A stretch of 64,000 nucleotides of DNA from Myxococcales bacterium (GCA_023898405.1 CP060221.1:1240001-1304000), one strand, 5' to 3'; positions 41,621 to 51,585 are shown, counted from the first letter of the stretch. The notes: generated by a model from the sequence alone, not told the origin. A program made the numbers and translations.

Positions 41621-43528
41621 TTATTGTCCTATCTCTTCGAGCTCCTGCCAGCGCGCATAGAGTCGTTCTATTTCGTTCTCAACTTCTTTAAGGCGTTGGA
41701 TTTTTTGTGCCGAAAGCGCAGCATCGCGAAATATCTCGCTATCTGACAAAGCTTGGTGGATTTCACCTTGTTCTTTTTCTAACGCTTCGATCACTTGAGA
41801 AATTGTTTCAAGCTCCCGTTCTTCTTTAAAACTACGTTTTTTTGGACGCACCCGCTCTCTTGGTGTTTTGGGTTCAGCTTTTTTTATTGGCTGCTCAGGA
41901 GTTATTTCCCGTGATTTTTGTACTCGGTAATCGCTGTAGTTGCCATTATAAACTTCCAAATGACTCTCTTTATTTTCTGAATCACTTGTCTCAAAGGCTA
42001 TGATATGCGTGCAAATTCGATCCAAAAAACTTCTATCATGGCTTACAACAAACACTACACCATCGTAATTCATGATGATGTCCTCTAAAACAGCAAGACT
42101 TGAGACATCAAGATCATTGGTAGGCTCATCCATCAACAGACAGTTAGCTGAGTGGCGAAATAATTTTGCAAGCATCAATCGGTTTTGCTCGCCACCAGAA
42201 AGTTGCCCTACTTTACGCCGTGCATCCTCACCAGAAAAAAGATAACGCTCAAGATAGCTTGCTATATGGATCTTTTGATCATCAAGATAAACGTAATCGC
42301 CATGATCCGCCAAAGTTTCTTTTAACGTCGCGTTTGCATCGAGTATTTCTCTATGCTGATCAAATTCGATAACCTCGGTGTTTTTACCAAATTTTATCTG
42401 GCCAAAATTTGGTGCACGTCTTCCGGCCAAAATAGATAACAGCGTTGTCTTACCCACTCCATTGGGCCCTAAAATTCCATAACGCTGGCCTGCCTTGACC
42501 TTAAGATTAAAATTTCTGAATAAAATCCGCTCTCCAATTTGTGCGCCAACATCATCGAGTTCCAAAACAGTAGAGCCTAAGCGTTTAATTCGTGCTGTAG
42601 ACATCTGCAATTGATTTTTCCGCTGTGCTTCGCTGTCTTTAGTAATCTGATCCATGAGCTCATAAGCCCGTTCAATTCGTGCATTTTGTTTGGTTGTTCT
42701 GGCAGGTGTTCCAGCTCTGAGCCATGCAAGTTCACCTGCCATCAAACGCTCTCTACGATGAAGGCTGCGCTCCTCAATCAACTCGCGAATCAGTTTGTTT
42801 TCTAAATAATTAGCGAATGGAGGCTCATGAGTGTAGAGTTTTCCATTTTCAAGCTCCACAATTTTAGTGGCCATTTCATCAATAAAAGCTCTATCGTGCG
42901 AGACAAAAAGCACTGCAGAATTTGATTTGGTAAAAAATTCAACCAAAAATTGAATGGCTTTAATATCGAGATGATTGGTTGGTTCATCCAGTAAATATAT
43001 ATCAGGAGCCATCAAAAGAATTCTTGCCAAATCCACCCGGCGCCGCTCACCACCAGATAAGGTCTTGATGATTTGCTCACGAGCACTCACCCCAAGACGA
43101 CTTAAGATAGTTTCCACTAGATAATCGGTATCAAATCCACCTTTGTGTTCGATATATTGCACTAAGTAATCGATTTTATTTTCAATTTCTTTGCTTGCCT
43201 GCGGGTTTGCGCTTAAATCCTCACATAAATTCTGATGCTCTTTTATCGCTTCCAGATGTTCTTTCATGCCTAAACGAACAGTTTCAATCACACTCAGATT
43301 TTCATCAAGCTCTGGTACTTGTTTAAGAAAGGCAATAACAATATTTTTACTCTTTTCTATTTTGCCGCTATCAGGTGTTTCTCCTGCTAGAATTTTTAAG
43401 AAAGTCGATTTACCTGCCCCATTTTGGCCAACCAGGGCAAGCCTCTCTTTTGGCAAGAGTGAAAGAGAAACATCATTAAGGATGGTACGATTTGCATAAG
43501 AAAGATGTAGATTTGAGGCATTAAGCAT
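41621..43528 (-). CDS. uup: ABC-F ATPase Uup
   Basis: 635 aa with two ATP-binding cassettes. NBD1: ALVGQNGAGKSTFLKILAG, TLSGGERRRVDLARILL, IYLLDEPTNHLDIKAI. NBD2: GILGPNGVGKTTLLSILAG, QLSGGEQNRLMLAKLF, CLLMDEPTNDLDVSSL. The inter-domain linker has the Uup pattern ELAWLRAGTPARTTKQNARIERAYEL (W-L-R-x-G-x-x-A-R-x-x-K). A C-terminal coiled coil (FKEERELETISQVIEALEKEQGEIHQAL) matches the Uup DNA/RNA-binding CTD. Linked in other bacteria to ribosome and Holliday-junction-related functions. Both ATPase sites look intact, unlike in the YbiT-like protein in this window. Confidence 0.95.
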   Translation of the reverse strand: MLNASNLHLSYANRTILNDVSLSLLPKERLALVGQNGAGKSTFLKILAGETPDSGKIEKSKNIVIAFLKQVPELDENLSVIETVRLGMKEHLEAIKEHQNLCEDLSANPQASKEIENKIDYLVQYIEHKGGFDTDYLVETILSRLGVSAREQIIKTLSGGERRRVDLARILLMAPDIYLLDEPTNHLDIKAIQFLVEFFTKSNSAVLFVSHDRAFIDEMATKIVELENGKLYTHEPPFANYLENKLIRELIEERSLHRRERLMAGELAWLRAGTPARTTKQNARIERAYELMDQITKDSEAQRKNQLQMSTARIKRLGSTVLELDDVGAQIGERILFRNFNLKVKAGQRYGILGPNGVGKTTLLSILAGRRAPNFGQIKFGKNTEVIEFDQHREILDANATLKETLADHGDYVYLDDQKIHIASYLERYLFSGEDARRKVGQLSGGEQNRLMLAKLFRHSANCLLMDEPTNDLDVSSLAVLEDIIMNYDGVVFVVSHDRSFLDRICTHIIAFETSDSENKESHLEVYNGNYSDYRVQKSREITPEQPIKKAEPKTPRERVRPKKRSFKEERELETISQVIEALEKEQGEIHQALSDSEIFRDAALSAQKIQRLKEVENEIERLYARWQELEEIGQ

Positions 43529-43708
43529 AAGTTCTTATGGACATCACGAGCTCACCTGGCAATGCCAGTTGGTATCAAATTTTAGTTGGCTAACATTTCG
43601 CCTAAAAAATGAACTCAACTTAAAAAGCGCTTCATTTTTTAGTCAATCCGCTTACATTTTAAGAGCACAATGATAACGCATACATGCGATCATACGCGGA
43701 GAATTTAT

Positions 43709-44701
43709 ATGTACAAATTTATTCCAATCATATTTTTTATTGTAATGCTCAACATAGGCTGTGATCCTGTAGTTAATGCACATGTTCCTCAAGCTACTCA
43801 GCATGCAGTAGAAATAAAAACACAGGGCCAAGCCATAAAAACCAAAGGTATTTTCCAAGAGACATGTGTCTATGGTTTAGATAAGTCGATTTCCGATCAT
43901 GCCCCCATTATCTATGGCGCACGAGCAACATGGAATATTTGTCAGAGAGTTAGCCACCGACGCTACCAAAATGCCCAAAAAAGCTATTATACCCATAAGT
44001 TTAGAGTTGATGACGATGGAGCTTTGGTCAATAAAAATGGTGATAGGGTTTTAAATGATGCTCTAAGCGAAGAAAATTTTAGAGATCCTCGTTGGATAGC
44101 AAACCAATTTTATGCCACCCGCCTCAAATCAATAGCAGAAAGGATTAAGGAGATGTTTGACGAACACTCCCTTTCAATGATGGCTTTGCAAGAAATTCCA
44201 ACATTTTCAGCTCGTGATGAGGAAAACAAAAATTTACGAAAAATTTTCATCAACGCTCTTAAACCATTGCAATTTCTATCCCCACTTCAACCACAAGCTG
44301 GAGAAAGAGCACCGGATGTTGCTTTAGTTGTGAAAGCTGACAGCAGTTTTAAAGCTGATAAAGTGAGTGGTCCCCTGAGATTGCAATCTTACTGCGATGA
44401 TAGCAGCAAGGAATGCGTCATAAGTGCTCACATGAAATATCCTGCCCAAGATAATGAACTTAAACAATTATGTGCTGATACTGAAAAATTTGTTGGTGAG
44501 CTTATTAACTCTGGCTTTAAAAAAATAGAAGTGCTGGGGGATTTCAATGTTGATGCCCAAAAAATTCAATCGATATGTACCGATTGGAAAATCAAACCAA
44601 CAATTTTTACAACTTTAGAAGGCAAAAGTAGTTGTATCGATAACCAAGGAGGGCTCGCGCCACATAATATTGACCTGGCGATGATATTTGAGGATCAATA
44701 A
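43709..44701 (+). CDS. Secreted endonuclease/exonuclease/phosphatase-like lipoprotein
   Basis: 330 aa. N-terminal signal MYKFIPIIFFIVMLNIGCDP with a lipoprotein-like Cys. The mature part resembles the EEP (DNase I / sphingomyelinase) fold: MMALQEIPTFSARD (the metal-binding Glu in Q-E), KIEVLGDFNVDAQKIQSIC (G-D-F-N) and GGLAPHNIDLAMIFED (x-H-x-I-D equivalent of the catalytic S-D-H). The order and spacing fit the fold. Substrate unknown: nucleic acid, phosphoinositide or sphingolipid are all possible. GGAG precedes the ATG at 43709. Exposed on the cell surface or in the periplasm. Confidence 0.72.
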   Translation: MYKFIPIIFFIVMLNIGCDPVVNAHVPQATQHAVEIKTQGQAIKTKGIFQETCVYGLDKSISDHAPIIYGARATWNICQRVSHRRYQNAQKSYYTHKFRVDDDGALVNKNGDRVLNDALSEENFRDPRWIANQFYATRLKSIAERIKEMFDEHSLSMMALQEIPTFSARDEENKNLRKIFINALKPLQFLSPLQPQAGERAPDVALVVKADSSFKADKVSGPLRLQSYCDDSSKECVISAHMKYPAQDNELKQLCADTEKFVGELINSGFKKIEVLGDFNVDAQKIQSICTDWKIKPTIFTTLEGKSSCIDNQGGLAPHNIDLAMIFEDQ

Positions 44702-44815
44702 ACAAATATTTTTCATGAAGAAGTAAAAAATTTTACGCAGCTAGAATTTGTTTGCTGCATAGATTAGAAAAGTCCGAAATTAACGACTTGCAAAAATTCT
44801 GATATTACAAAACAA

Positions 44816-44837
44816 AAAACCCACAAGCGTGGGTTTT
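44816..44837. terminator. Rho-independent terminator, probably bidirectional
   Basis: The stem AAAACCCAC / GTGGGTTTT has loop AAGC. It lies between the EEP lipoprotein gene (+) and the secreted-protein gene (-), which converge. Confidence 0.8.
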
Positions 44838-44861
44838 GGCCAATTTTACTTTACCTAAAAA

Positions 44862-45371
44862 TTATTCTTCGCCCATATCAACGCTAATGAGATTTTCTTG
44901 CCACGACATTGAGAGCTGATTACCGCTATCCTGTTTTCTTGAAATTGAACCAATTCGAAATATTTTCTTTTGTTCAGGATAAAAGCTTAGGGTTTCTTCA
45001 AAAAATCTGTCGTCCATATCGATGCTCAGATGACATTGATTGCTGTGGCAATAGCCCGCTCCCATGTAGAAATAAATTCCTCCATCGCTCGAATATTGCA
45101 CGAGCGATGCGATGAATGAAGCATTATCATCAAACATAAACTCTATTTCATAGGATTCATTGCCGTACTCTCTTAGATAACTTATCTGCCAATTTTCTTC
45201 ACCTACCTTGAGATAACTTGAATAATTTCCATGCTGATTATCAGCAGTAACATAATGACCGAGCCCCAAATAATGGCCACTCGGAAACGAAGCAATAGGT
45301 GATAGAATTGCTGTTTGAGTTTGGCCATTAAGAGCAAATAGACTTATGAATGCAAATAAAAAAGATTTCAT
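44862..45371 (-). CDS. Secreted protein of unknown function
   Basis: 169 aa. Signal peptide MKSFLFAFISLFALNGQTQT followed by a beta-rich mature domain (GHYLGLGHYVTADNQHGNYS, ISYLREYGNESYEIEFMFD, MSWQENLISVDMGEE). The upstream run of seven G acts as the ribosome binding site for the ATG at 45371. A lipocalin-like or small beta-barrel fold is conceivable but unproven. Monocistronic. Confidence 0.7.
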   Translation of the reverse strand: MKSFLFAFISLFALNGQTQTAILSPIASFPSGHYLGLGHYVTADNQHGNYSSYLKVGEENWQISYLREYGNESYEIEFMFDDNASFIASLVQYSSDGGIYFYMGAGYCHSNQCHLSIDMDDRFFEETLSFYPEQKKIFRIGSISRKQDSGNQLSMSWQENLISVDMGEE

Positions 45372-45632
45372 GATCCCCCCCGAGAACATGTGATGTTTTA
45401 ATCATCGCTAAGTGACTTAGAAAATAATTACAAAAATCACAAGTTAAGTCGAATTAAATTGGGATCACCATCATTTTTGCCGCACTAAACTTAAATATTA
45501 GTAACTATTTATTTTTGAAGAGCCTTAAGGATCTGCTTCTTTTTGCGTATAGGGCGACCAAAAGTATTAATAAGATAAAATCATTTGGCATTTGTTTAGT
45601 GCTACACCCTAAACTTGCTTGGGCACTGGTTC

Positions 45633-45860
45633 TTATTTTTTTCTTTGTCCCTTGTTTGGGATTGGTGCATTTTGCTCTGTTTCACTAATTTCTTCATCAC
45701 TTTTTTTAATAGGCTTTATTTCTGGAACCGGTACTAAATTGGGCAGAGGTGGCATAAAATTCCCAACTGGCATAGGGACTAATATTTTGTCACAAGCATC
45801 ACCTACTCCATCACTATTTTTTAAAAAAACAAAAATTTTTCCTTCAGAGATATAACTCAT
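45633..45860 (-). CDS. Small protein translationally coupled to dnaE
   Basis: 75 aa. Its ATG overlaps the dnaE stop as ATGA and is preceded by AAGGAGAAC, a strong ribosome binding site located inside the end of dnaE. The sequence has an N-terminal NSDGVGDACDKI, which resembles a thrombospondin type 3 calcium-binding repeat (D-G-V-G-D-x-C-D), then a Pro-rich centre (PVGNFMPPLPNLVPVPEI) and a charged tail. I recognise no family. The coupling and ribosome binding site make it likely to be translated. Confidence 0.5.
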   Translation of the reverse strand: MSYISEGKIFVFLKNSDGVGDACDKILVPMPVGNFMPPLPNLVPVPEIKPIKKSDEEISETEQNAPIPNKGQRKK

Positions 45861-48800
45861 GTTCTCCTTACTTTTAGATAAGAAATCTCTTGCTCAAGCA
45901 AAAGCATAACTTGCTCTTCAGGATTAACAGCAAACTTATTAGATAAATTAATTTTAAGCTCAATTTTATTGTTTACTCTCATGTGCAAACGAACAGACTT
46001 TTCTCCTGGGAACTGAGATAATAATTTTTCGATCTGATGCAGAGTATTTTCATCAACCTCAGATTTACGCAAATCGATATCAAGATATGAGCATCGGCTT
46101 ATCTGTGCTTCAGAAAGCAATCGCACCTCGCTCAGGCGCATTTTTGGTTTTTGCTGTTGACCTTCATCATCAACGTCATCGATCAAAGCTCGCCCACTAA
46201 AAATCAAAGGCTCTTTGGTTTTTAATAAATTCTCTGCTTGCTCATAAGCTGTGCTAAAACATAAAAGTTCAGCCTGCCCAAAACTATCTTCTATCACCAC
46301 AACAGCCCACCGTCCCTTGCCACTTTTTAATGGGCGTTCCTTTAATGCACTCACCACACCCACCACACTTACTTCCTCTAAGTGTCGGGCACTCACCAGT
46401 TGTACAGTAGGAATAGCACCAAGATCTTTGGCATCTTTTTCATAAGGATCGAGAGGATGCCCTGAAAGATAAAATCCAACGGCCTCTTTTTCCATCAAAA
46501 GTCTATCTTTTAAAACATACTCTCCGACATTGGCATATTCTTCTATACTTTCTTCACTGCTACTGCTCGAAAACATATCAAACATACTGGTCTGACCGCG
46601 GTTATGGTCTCTTTGTATACGTTGAGCTTGAGATATCGCTTTATCTATGGAAAGCATTAATTGCTTGCGTGGTCGAGAAAAACAGTCAAAGGCACCCGAT
46701 TTTATAAGTGCTTCCAATACTTTTTTATTTACTTTCGACTGCGCCACGTTCTGACAAAACTGATACATGCTTTGTGCTGGGCCTTTTTGATTACGCGCTT
46801 CTATGATTGAATCGAGCGCAGCCTGCCCTAATCCTTTTACCGCCCCAAGACCAAAACGAATCTGTCCGTATGAATTTTTTCCCGAAACTTCAACTTCATA
46901 ATCAACTGTAAAATCGCTCGTTGAAATATTAATATCCGGCGGTAGAACTTTAATACCCTGGGCTCGAGCTTCACGAATATATTTCACAACATCTTCTGTA
47001 GAGCCACTAGAGGTAGTCAGTAAAGCAGCCATAAATTCAACAGGATAGAATCGTTTCAAATACGCGGTTTGATAGGTGATGAGGGCGTAGGCTGCAGAGT
47101 GACTCTTGTTAAAACCATAACCGGCAAATTTTTCAATGGTATCAAAAACCTGTGCAGCTTTTTCGGCAGCCACTCCATTCTTTTGAGCCCCAGCAATAAA
47201 ACTAGCTCGCTGTTTTTCCATCTCCTCAAATTTCTTTTTACCCATGGCTCGACGCAAAATATCGGCTGCTCCCAAGGTATAGCCCGCTAAAACTTGAGCT
47301 GATTGCAATACCTGCTCTTGATAAACAATGGTTCCATAGGTTGGTTTCAAAACAGGCTCAAGCATGGGGTGTGGATACACCACAGCCTTGCGGCCATGCT
47401 TGCGCTCGATAAAATCATCCACCATGCCCGACTGCATTGGTCCAGGACGATAAAGAGCACCGGCCGCAATAATATCTTCAAAGCAATCAGGCTTAAGTTT
47501 ACGACACATGTCCTGAAAACCACCCGACTCAATTTGAAATACCCCGAGCGTATCTCCCGATGCGATCAACTCAAAAACTTCTTTGCGTTCTGGTGCTAAA
47601 AGTTCCACAACCAAATATGGAATGCTTTCGCTGTCTTGCACTGCATGAGGATGATTTTTTAATTTTTCCCTGCGCTTAGCATGGTCTAATTTATTTTCCT
47701 CATCGATGCGTCTATTTACCATCTTTTCGGCGTGGGCAATAACATCAAGCGTTTTTAAACCCAAAAAGTCAAACTTGACTAAACCTGCTTCTTCTACTTT
47801 GTCTTTATCAAACTGGGTAATAATTTCCCCATTGGCTCCACTAAAAATGGGTACATATTCGACCAGATCTTTTTCGCCAATGACAATACCGCCTGCATGC
47901 ATTCCTGCTTGCCGATAAAGCCCTTCAAGCACACGAGCATTTTCTAAAACTCGCTCATAGAGAGGATCGGTTTTGGCTTTAGCTTTGAGATTGGGTGCAT
48001 ATTCGAGCGCCTGTTTGAGATCCGGCTTCTTGCCCTCTATCAATAATGGCATTGGCTTGGTCAGCTCATTTATCTCAGCGAAGGGAATTCCTAAAGTGCG
48101 CGCCACATCTTTAACTGCACTTTTAGGGTTTAAGGCTGAATAAGTAGCAATTTGTCCAACGCGTTCACGTCCATAACGATCAGCAACATAGTTGATAACT
48201 TCTCCCCGACGCTCCTGCATAAAATCGATATCAAAGTCGGGCATGGAAACCCGTTCGGGATTTAGAAAACGCTCGAATAATAAATTGTAGGGAATCGGAT
48301 CAATATCGGTAATACGCAATGCCCAGGCCACAAGCGAACCAGCACCAGAACCTCTGCCAGGTCCAACTTTTATTTCGTGATTCTTGGCCCAGTTAATAAA
48401 GTCTTGAACGATAAGAAAATAGCCAGGAAAACCCATACCGATGATCACTGAAAGCTCTGTTTCAAGACGAGATGTATAGTGATCAATATCGATAGGATAA
48501 TTAATTTCTTTTAAGCGTCGCATCAATCCTTGATGACTCAAATGTCGCAAATAATCTTCTTCATCACGATAATTATCAGGACATGGAAAGGGCGGCAAAT
48601 AGGTTTTACCCAACTCAATATTGACATTGCAGCGTCTACCGATTTCACAAGCATTGGCAAAAGCGTCAGGATAATCATTTTTTAAAAGCTCATACATCTC
48701 ATCGTGAGATCGAATGTAAAATGCATCGGTTTCATGTTTGTGAAGCGTAGGATCGTCCCAAGCTTTTTGTTGACGTATGGCCATCAAAATATTTTGCGCA

Positions 48801-49441
48801 TCATGTTGATCACGTGTCACATAGTGGCAATCATTGGTCGCTACAATTCTTAAACCTTCATCTTTTGCAAGCTGCGCTAAGTGGCCATTAACACGTTCTT
48901 GTATGGGAATTCCGTTAGGTTGAACTTCTAGAAAAAAATTGTTTGGTCCAAAGATATGCTTAAATTCTTGTACAGCTTTGCGTGCACCATCGATATCATT
49001 GTGCGCGCATTTCTTGGAAACTTCACCACCCAAACATGCCGTCGAGGCAATCAGCCCCTCACGATGTTTATATAAAAGTTTCTTATCTATACGTGGAAAA
49101 AAATATTTACCATTAACAAAAGCTTCTGAACTGAGCTTTCTTAAGTTGCGATAACCAACATCATTTTCTGCAAGCAAAACGAGGTGAAAATTTTCTCTGA
49201 CTTTTTCTGTATAGTCTGCCGAACCCGTAACATAGGCCTCTATGCCTATGATAGGTTTTACCCCTGCATTTTTGGCTTGCTTGTAAAAGTCGAGGGCGCC
49301 ATACATATTGCCATGGTCAGTAACGGCGACCTGTTTCATGCCAAGCTCATTCACCTTACTTATCAAATCTTTGATGCGAATCGCGCCATCCAAGAATGAA
49401 TACTGGGTGTGCAAATGAAGATGGGTAAAATCTTTATTCAT
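45857..49441 (-). CDS. dnaE: DNA polymerase III alpha subunit
   Basis: 1194 aa. Replicative polymerase. The N-terminal PHP domain starts FTHLHLHTQYSFLDGAIRI, with AVTDHGNMYGALDFY and STACLGGEVSK. Polymerase core: GPGRGSGAGSLVAWALRITDIDPIPYNLLFERFLNPERVSMPDFDIDF, whose D-F-D-I-D-F contains catalytic Asp residues. Fingers and thumb: ALYRPGPMQSGMVDDFIERKHG, YGTIVYQEQVLQSAQVLAGYTLGAADILRRAMGKK and FAGYGFNKSHSAAYALITYQTAYLK. C-terminal helix-hairpin-helix, OB fold and tail. I start at the ATG 49441, with AGG 6 nt upstream. A 75-aa frame is coupled downstream. Confidence 0.98.
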   Translation of the reverse strand: MNKDFTHLHLHTQYSFLDGAIRIKDLISKVNELGMKQVAVTDHGNMYGALDFYKQAKNAGVKPIIGIEAYVTGSADYTEKVRENFHLVLLAENDVGYRNLRKLSSEAFVNGKYFFPRIDKKLLYKHREGLIASTACLGGEVSKKCAHNDIDGARKAVQEFKHIFGPNNFFLEVQPNGIPIQERVNGHLAQLAKDEGLRIVATNDCHYVTRDQHDAQNILMAIRQQKAWDDPTLHKHETDAFYIRSHDEMYELLKNDYPDAFANACEIGRRCNVNIELGKTYLPPFPCPDNYRDEEDYLRHLSHQGLMRRLKEINYPIDIDHYTSRLETELSVIIGMGFPGYFLIVQDFINWAKNHEIKVGPGRGSGAGSLVAWALRITDIDPIPYNLLFERFLNPERVSMPDFDIDFMQERRGEVINYVADRYGRERVGQIATYSALNPKSAVKDVARTLGIPFAEINELTKPMPLLIEGKKPDLKQALEYAPNLKAKAKTDPLYERVLENARVLEGLYRQAGMHAGGIVIGEKDLVEYVPIFSGANGEIITQFDKDKVEEAGLVKFDFLGLKTLDVIAHAEKMVNRRIDEENKLDHAKRREKLKNHPHAVQDSESIPYLVVELLAPERKEVFELIASGDTLGVFQIESGGFQDMCRKLKPDCFEDIIAAGALYRPGPMQSGMVDDFIERKHGRKAVVYPHPMLEPVLKPTYGTIVYQEQVLQSAQVLAGYTLGAADILRRAMGKKKFEEMEKQRASFIAGAQKNGVAAEKAAQVFDTIEKFAGYGFNKSHSAAYALITYQTAYLKRFYPVEFMAALLTTSSGSTEDVVKYIREARAQGIKVLPPDINISTSDFTVDYEVEVSGKNSYGQIRFGLGAVKGLGQAALDSIIEARNQKGPAQSMYQFCQNVAQSKVNKKVLEALIKSGAFDCFSRPRKQLMLSIDKAISQAQRIQRDHNRGQTSMFDMFSSSSSEESIEEYANVGEYVLKDRLLMEKEAVGFYLSGHPLDPYEKDAKDLGAIPTVQLVSARHLEEVSVVGVVSALKERPLKSGKGRWAVVVIEDSFGQAELLCFSTAYEQAENLLKTKEPLIFSGRALIDDVDDEGQQQKPKMRLSEVRLLSEAQISRCSYLDIDLRKSEVDENTLHQIEKLLSQFPGEKSVRLHMRVNNKIELKINLSNKFAVNPEEQVMLLLEQEISYLKVRRT

Positions 49442-49511
49442 AAATAGCCTAACTTTCAAAATATTGTGTGGAGCCTAACGTGAACAGGCTAAAACTTGAA
49501 CTCGGGCAGAC

Positions 49512-50333
49512 TTATTTTTGACAATTTGGACAATAAAAAGTTGACCGGCTACCCTGTTTTATCCGAACTATAGATGTTTGGCACCTTGAACAATTTTCAC
49601 CCTCTTTTTGGAAGACCTTCAAATACTCAAGATTACTCCCTTTTTTTCCTGAACCGTCTACATAATTTGAGAAACTTGTGCCGTTATTTTTATAAGCGAG
49701 CAGCATCACATCTTTGACAGCTGCAATTAATTTTTGATAACGAGCCGTACTGATTTTACAGGCCAAGATTTTAGGATCAATTCCCGCCATGAAAAGGCTT
49801 TCAGAGGCGTAAATATTGCCTACCCCAACGATAACAGCTTGATCGAGCAATACTTCTTTGATAGCACGGCTCGATTTTTTCATAGCTTCAATCAAAGGTA
49901 GATAATCTTTTGTTGTCATACAAAAAGGGTCGGGACCCAAGCGATTAATAATACATTCTTTTTTTTCTTCATCGCACACATCGATTAAACCAAAACGCCG
50001 AGGATCAACGTAACGAATTTCTTGTGCACTCTCTTTAAGCGGCCACCTCAGATGCGTATGCAGAGCAAGAGGAGTGTCTTGATCTTCAACCTTGAGTTGA
50101 CCTGTCATGCCCAGTTGAGCAAGCAAAGAAGTTTTATTTTCTATCTCGAAAAAAATCACTTTGCCATAACACGAAATATCGCTGATTTTTTTATTTTCAA
50201 AAAATCTAAATTCTCCATAGTCAACGGCTTTTCTCAAATAGAGGGAACTATGCCATAGGCGGCCAAGCTCCTTTCCTATAAGTTGCTTTTTAAGTGTTGT
50301 CGTTACTGTTTTTACTTCTGGTCCTTCAGGCAT
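49512..50333 (-). CDS. mutM: Formamidopyrimidine-DNA glycosylase (Fpg/MutM)
   Basis: 273 aa. Excises 8-oxoguanine and formamidopyrimidines and nicks the abasic site. The mature N-terminus must be Pro2: MPEGPEVKTVTTTLKKQ, which fixes the start at 50333 even though 29 more codons are open upstream. Other hallmarks: AQLGMTGQL (family L-G-M-x-G), YVDPRRFG, the helix-two-turn-helix IVGVGNIYASESLFMAGI, and the C-terminal zinc finger NCSRCQTSIVRIKQG...FYCPNCQK. Lies just after dnaE on the same strand. Confidence 0.97.
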   Translation of the reverse strand: MPEGPEVKTVTTTLKKQLIGKELGRLWHSSLYLRKAVDYGEFRFFENKKISDISCYGKVIFFEIENKTSLLAQLGMTGQLKVEDQDTPLALHTHLRWPLKESAQEIRYVDPRRFGLIDVCDEEKKECIINRLGPDPFCMTTKDYLPLIEAMKKSSRAIKEVLLDQAVIVGVGNIYASESLFMAGIDPKILACKISTARYQKLIAAVKDVMLLAYKNNGTSFSNYVDGSGKKGSNLEYLKVFQKEGENCSRCQTSIVRIKQGSRSTFYCPNCQK

Positions 50334-50429
50334 AGGGCTATTTGAATGAGAAAGCTGTTGAGGTAAAGCGGGATCTTTAATAAAAAACAAAAAAATATTT
50401 TTTATAAAATATTTAATCAAATTATAATT

Positions 50430-51299
50430 TTATTTTTTAACTTCTTTTCTTATTAAGATTACTCCTATCAAAGCCACTACTCCGCCAGTAAATTCAAAAA
50501 ATGCCGGCCACTCATTAAATACCATCCATGCAAATAAAGTAGAAAGAAATGGAAGCATGTAAAGGTAGATACTTGCCTTTGCCACCGTGGTTTTTGACAG
50601 TCCATAACCCCACAACCACTGGCCAACTATAGAGGGAAGAAAAGCCAAAAATACAACAGCCAAAGAAGATCTTAGTGGCGCAACCTGTACCTCACTAATT
50701 AAATCCGAAGCAAAAACCAGCAAACTTGCTGTTGCAAACCACACCGAAATTGCAATGACATGAAGCGGCGAAAGTTGATGCAAAATATATTTCTGAATGG
50801 TCGACTGAAGGCTGCCACAAAAAGTTGCCATCAACACAAGAATAATTCCAAAGTTAAAATCACTCTCAATCGGTTGACCTATAACAATAATGCTCACCCC
50901 AATGCAGCTCACTATTATAGCCAACAAAGTATTAAAACTCAGGCGCTCTTTTAAAAACACAAAGGCAAAAATTGAATTGGTGACAGGGGTTTGGGCGATT
51001 AAAAAGCTGGCCATAGCAGGAGAGATGCTTTGCTCACCACTGTTTAGAAATATACTATAAGCAGCGGTACCAAAACTTCCAGCAACTGCCAACATAAGTA
51101 ATTGTTTTAGATTTATCTTGGGAAATTTTGCATAGAATGCAAAAAAAATTACAAAGCTCATAGAAGCCAAAATAAATCGAAAAAGCCCTACAGACCCAGG
51201 AGAGTATCCCTCAAGACTCAAGCGAATGGCAATAAAAGAACTTGCCCACAGGATCATGGCAGCTAAAAGGGCGCAATTAACCTTGATAGTATTTGTCAT
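50430..51299 (-). CDS. EamA/DMT family transporter (RhaT/YdcZ-like superfamily)
   Basis: 289 aa with ten predicted transmembrane helices in two EamA repeats. Examples: ALLAAMILWASSFIAIRLSL at the start, SISPAMASFLIAQTPVTNSIFAFVFLKERL at the end of repeat one, and ASIYLYMLPFLSTLFAWMVFNEWPAFFEFTGGVVALIGVILI in repeat two. Substrate unknown (amino acids, metabolites or drugs). I chose the ATG at 51299. Follows mutM on the same strand with a ~100-bp gap. Confidence 0.9.
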   Translation of the reverse strand: MTNTIKVNCALLAAMILWASSFIAIRLSLEGYSPGSVGLFRFILASMSFVIFFAFYAKFPKINLKQLLMLAVAGSFGTAAYSIFLNSGEQSISPAMASFLIAQTPVTNSIFAFVFLKERLSFNTLLAIIVSCIGVSIIVIGQPIESDFNFGIILVLMATFCGSLQSTIQKYILHQLSPLHVIAISVWFATASLLVFASDLISEVQVAPLRSSLAVVFLAFLPSIVGQWLWGYGLSKTTVAKASIYLYMLPFLSTLFAWMVFNEWPAFFEFTGGVVALIGVILIRKEVKK

Positions 51300-51321
51300 A
51301 GTTCGCAAATTTTTATTATGA

Positions 51322-51585
51322 CTATTTTGTACACACTATTCTTTTTAGCACTAGTGAGAATACAAGATACGGCACCAAATTAAAAACTAAAAACAAAATC
51401 TTGTATACACCAAGTAGTTTATAAGATATTTGATCAAAGCTTTCTCTCGAAATAAAAAATATTTTTTCATGAATCTCATATATCCAATCAGCAGCGTAAA
51501 TAAAAAATATTATCCAAATAATTAATAGCCCACCATTAATAATAGAATTCCATAAAAAAAATTTCTTAATCAATTGAGCGTTCAT
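51322..51585 (-). CDS. DUF6868-family small membrane protein
   Basis: 87 aa. The sequence pattern MNAQLIKKFFLWNSIINGGLL, AADWIYEIHEKIFFISRESFDQ, then KLLGVYKILFLVFNLVPYLVF closely follows the DUF6868 pattern (W-x-x-x-I-N, D-W-I-Y-x-x-H, S-x-E-x-F-D-x-I-x-Y, Y-K-x-x-x-x-x-F-N-L-V-P-Y). Two or three transmembrane helices. GGAGG lies 6 nt upstream. Function unknown. The preceding antisense frame starting at 51770 is not convincing. Confidence 0.75.
   Translation of the reverse strand: MNAQLIKKFFLWNSIINGGLLIIWIIFFIYAADWIYEIHEKIFFISRESFDQISYKLLGVYKILFLVFNLVPYLVFSLVLKRIVCTK

Noticed and set aside
42597..42610. GTAGACATCTGCAA inside uup, similar to the palindrome's left arm
   Set aside because: Right arm is not present (only partial match) and it is inside a coding region, so it is not counted as a parS-like site.
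45619..45855. Plus-strand membrane-like frame of 78 codons antisense to the dnaE-coupled mini-gene
   Set aside because: No ribosome binding site; hydrophobic composition is the mirror of the Pro/Asp/Lys-rich minus-strand frame, which has strong translation signals.
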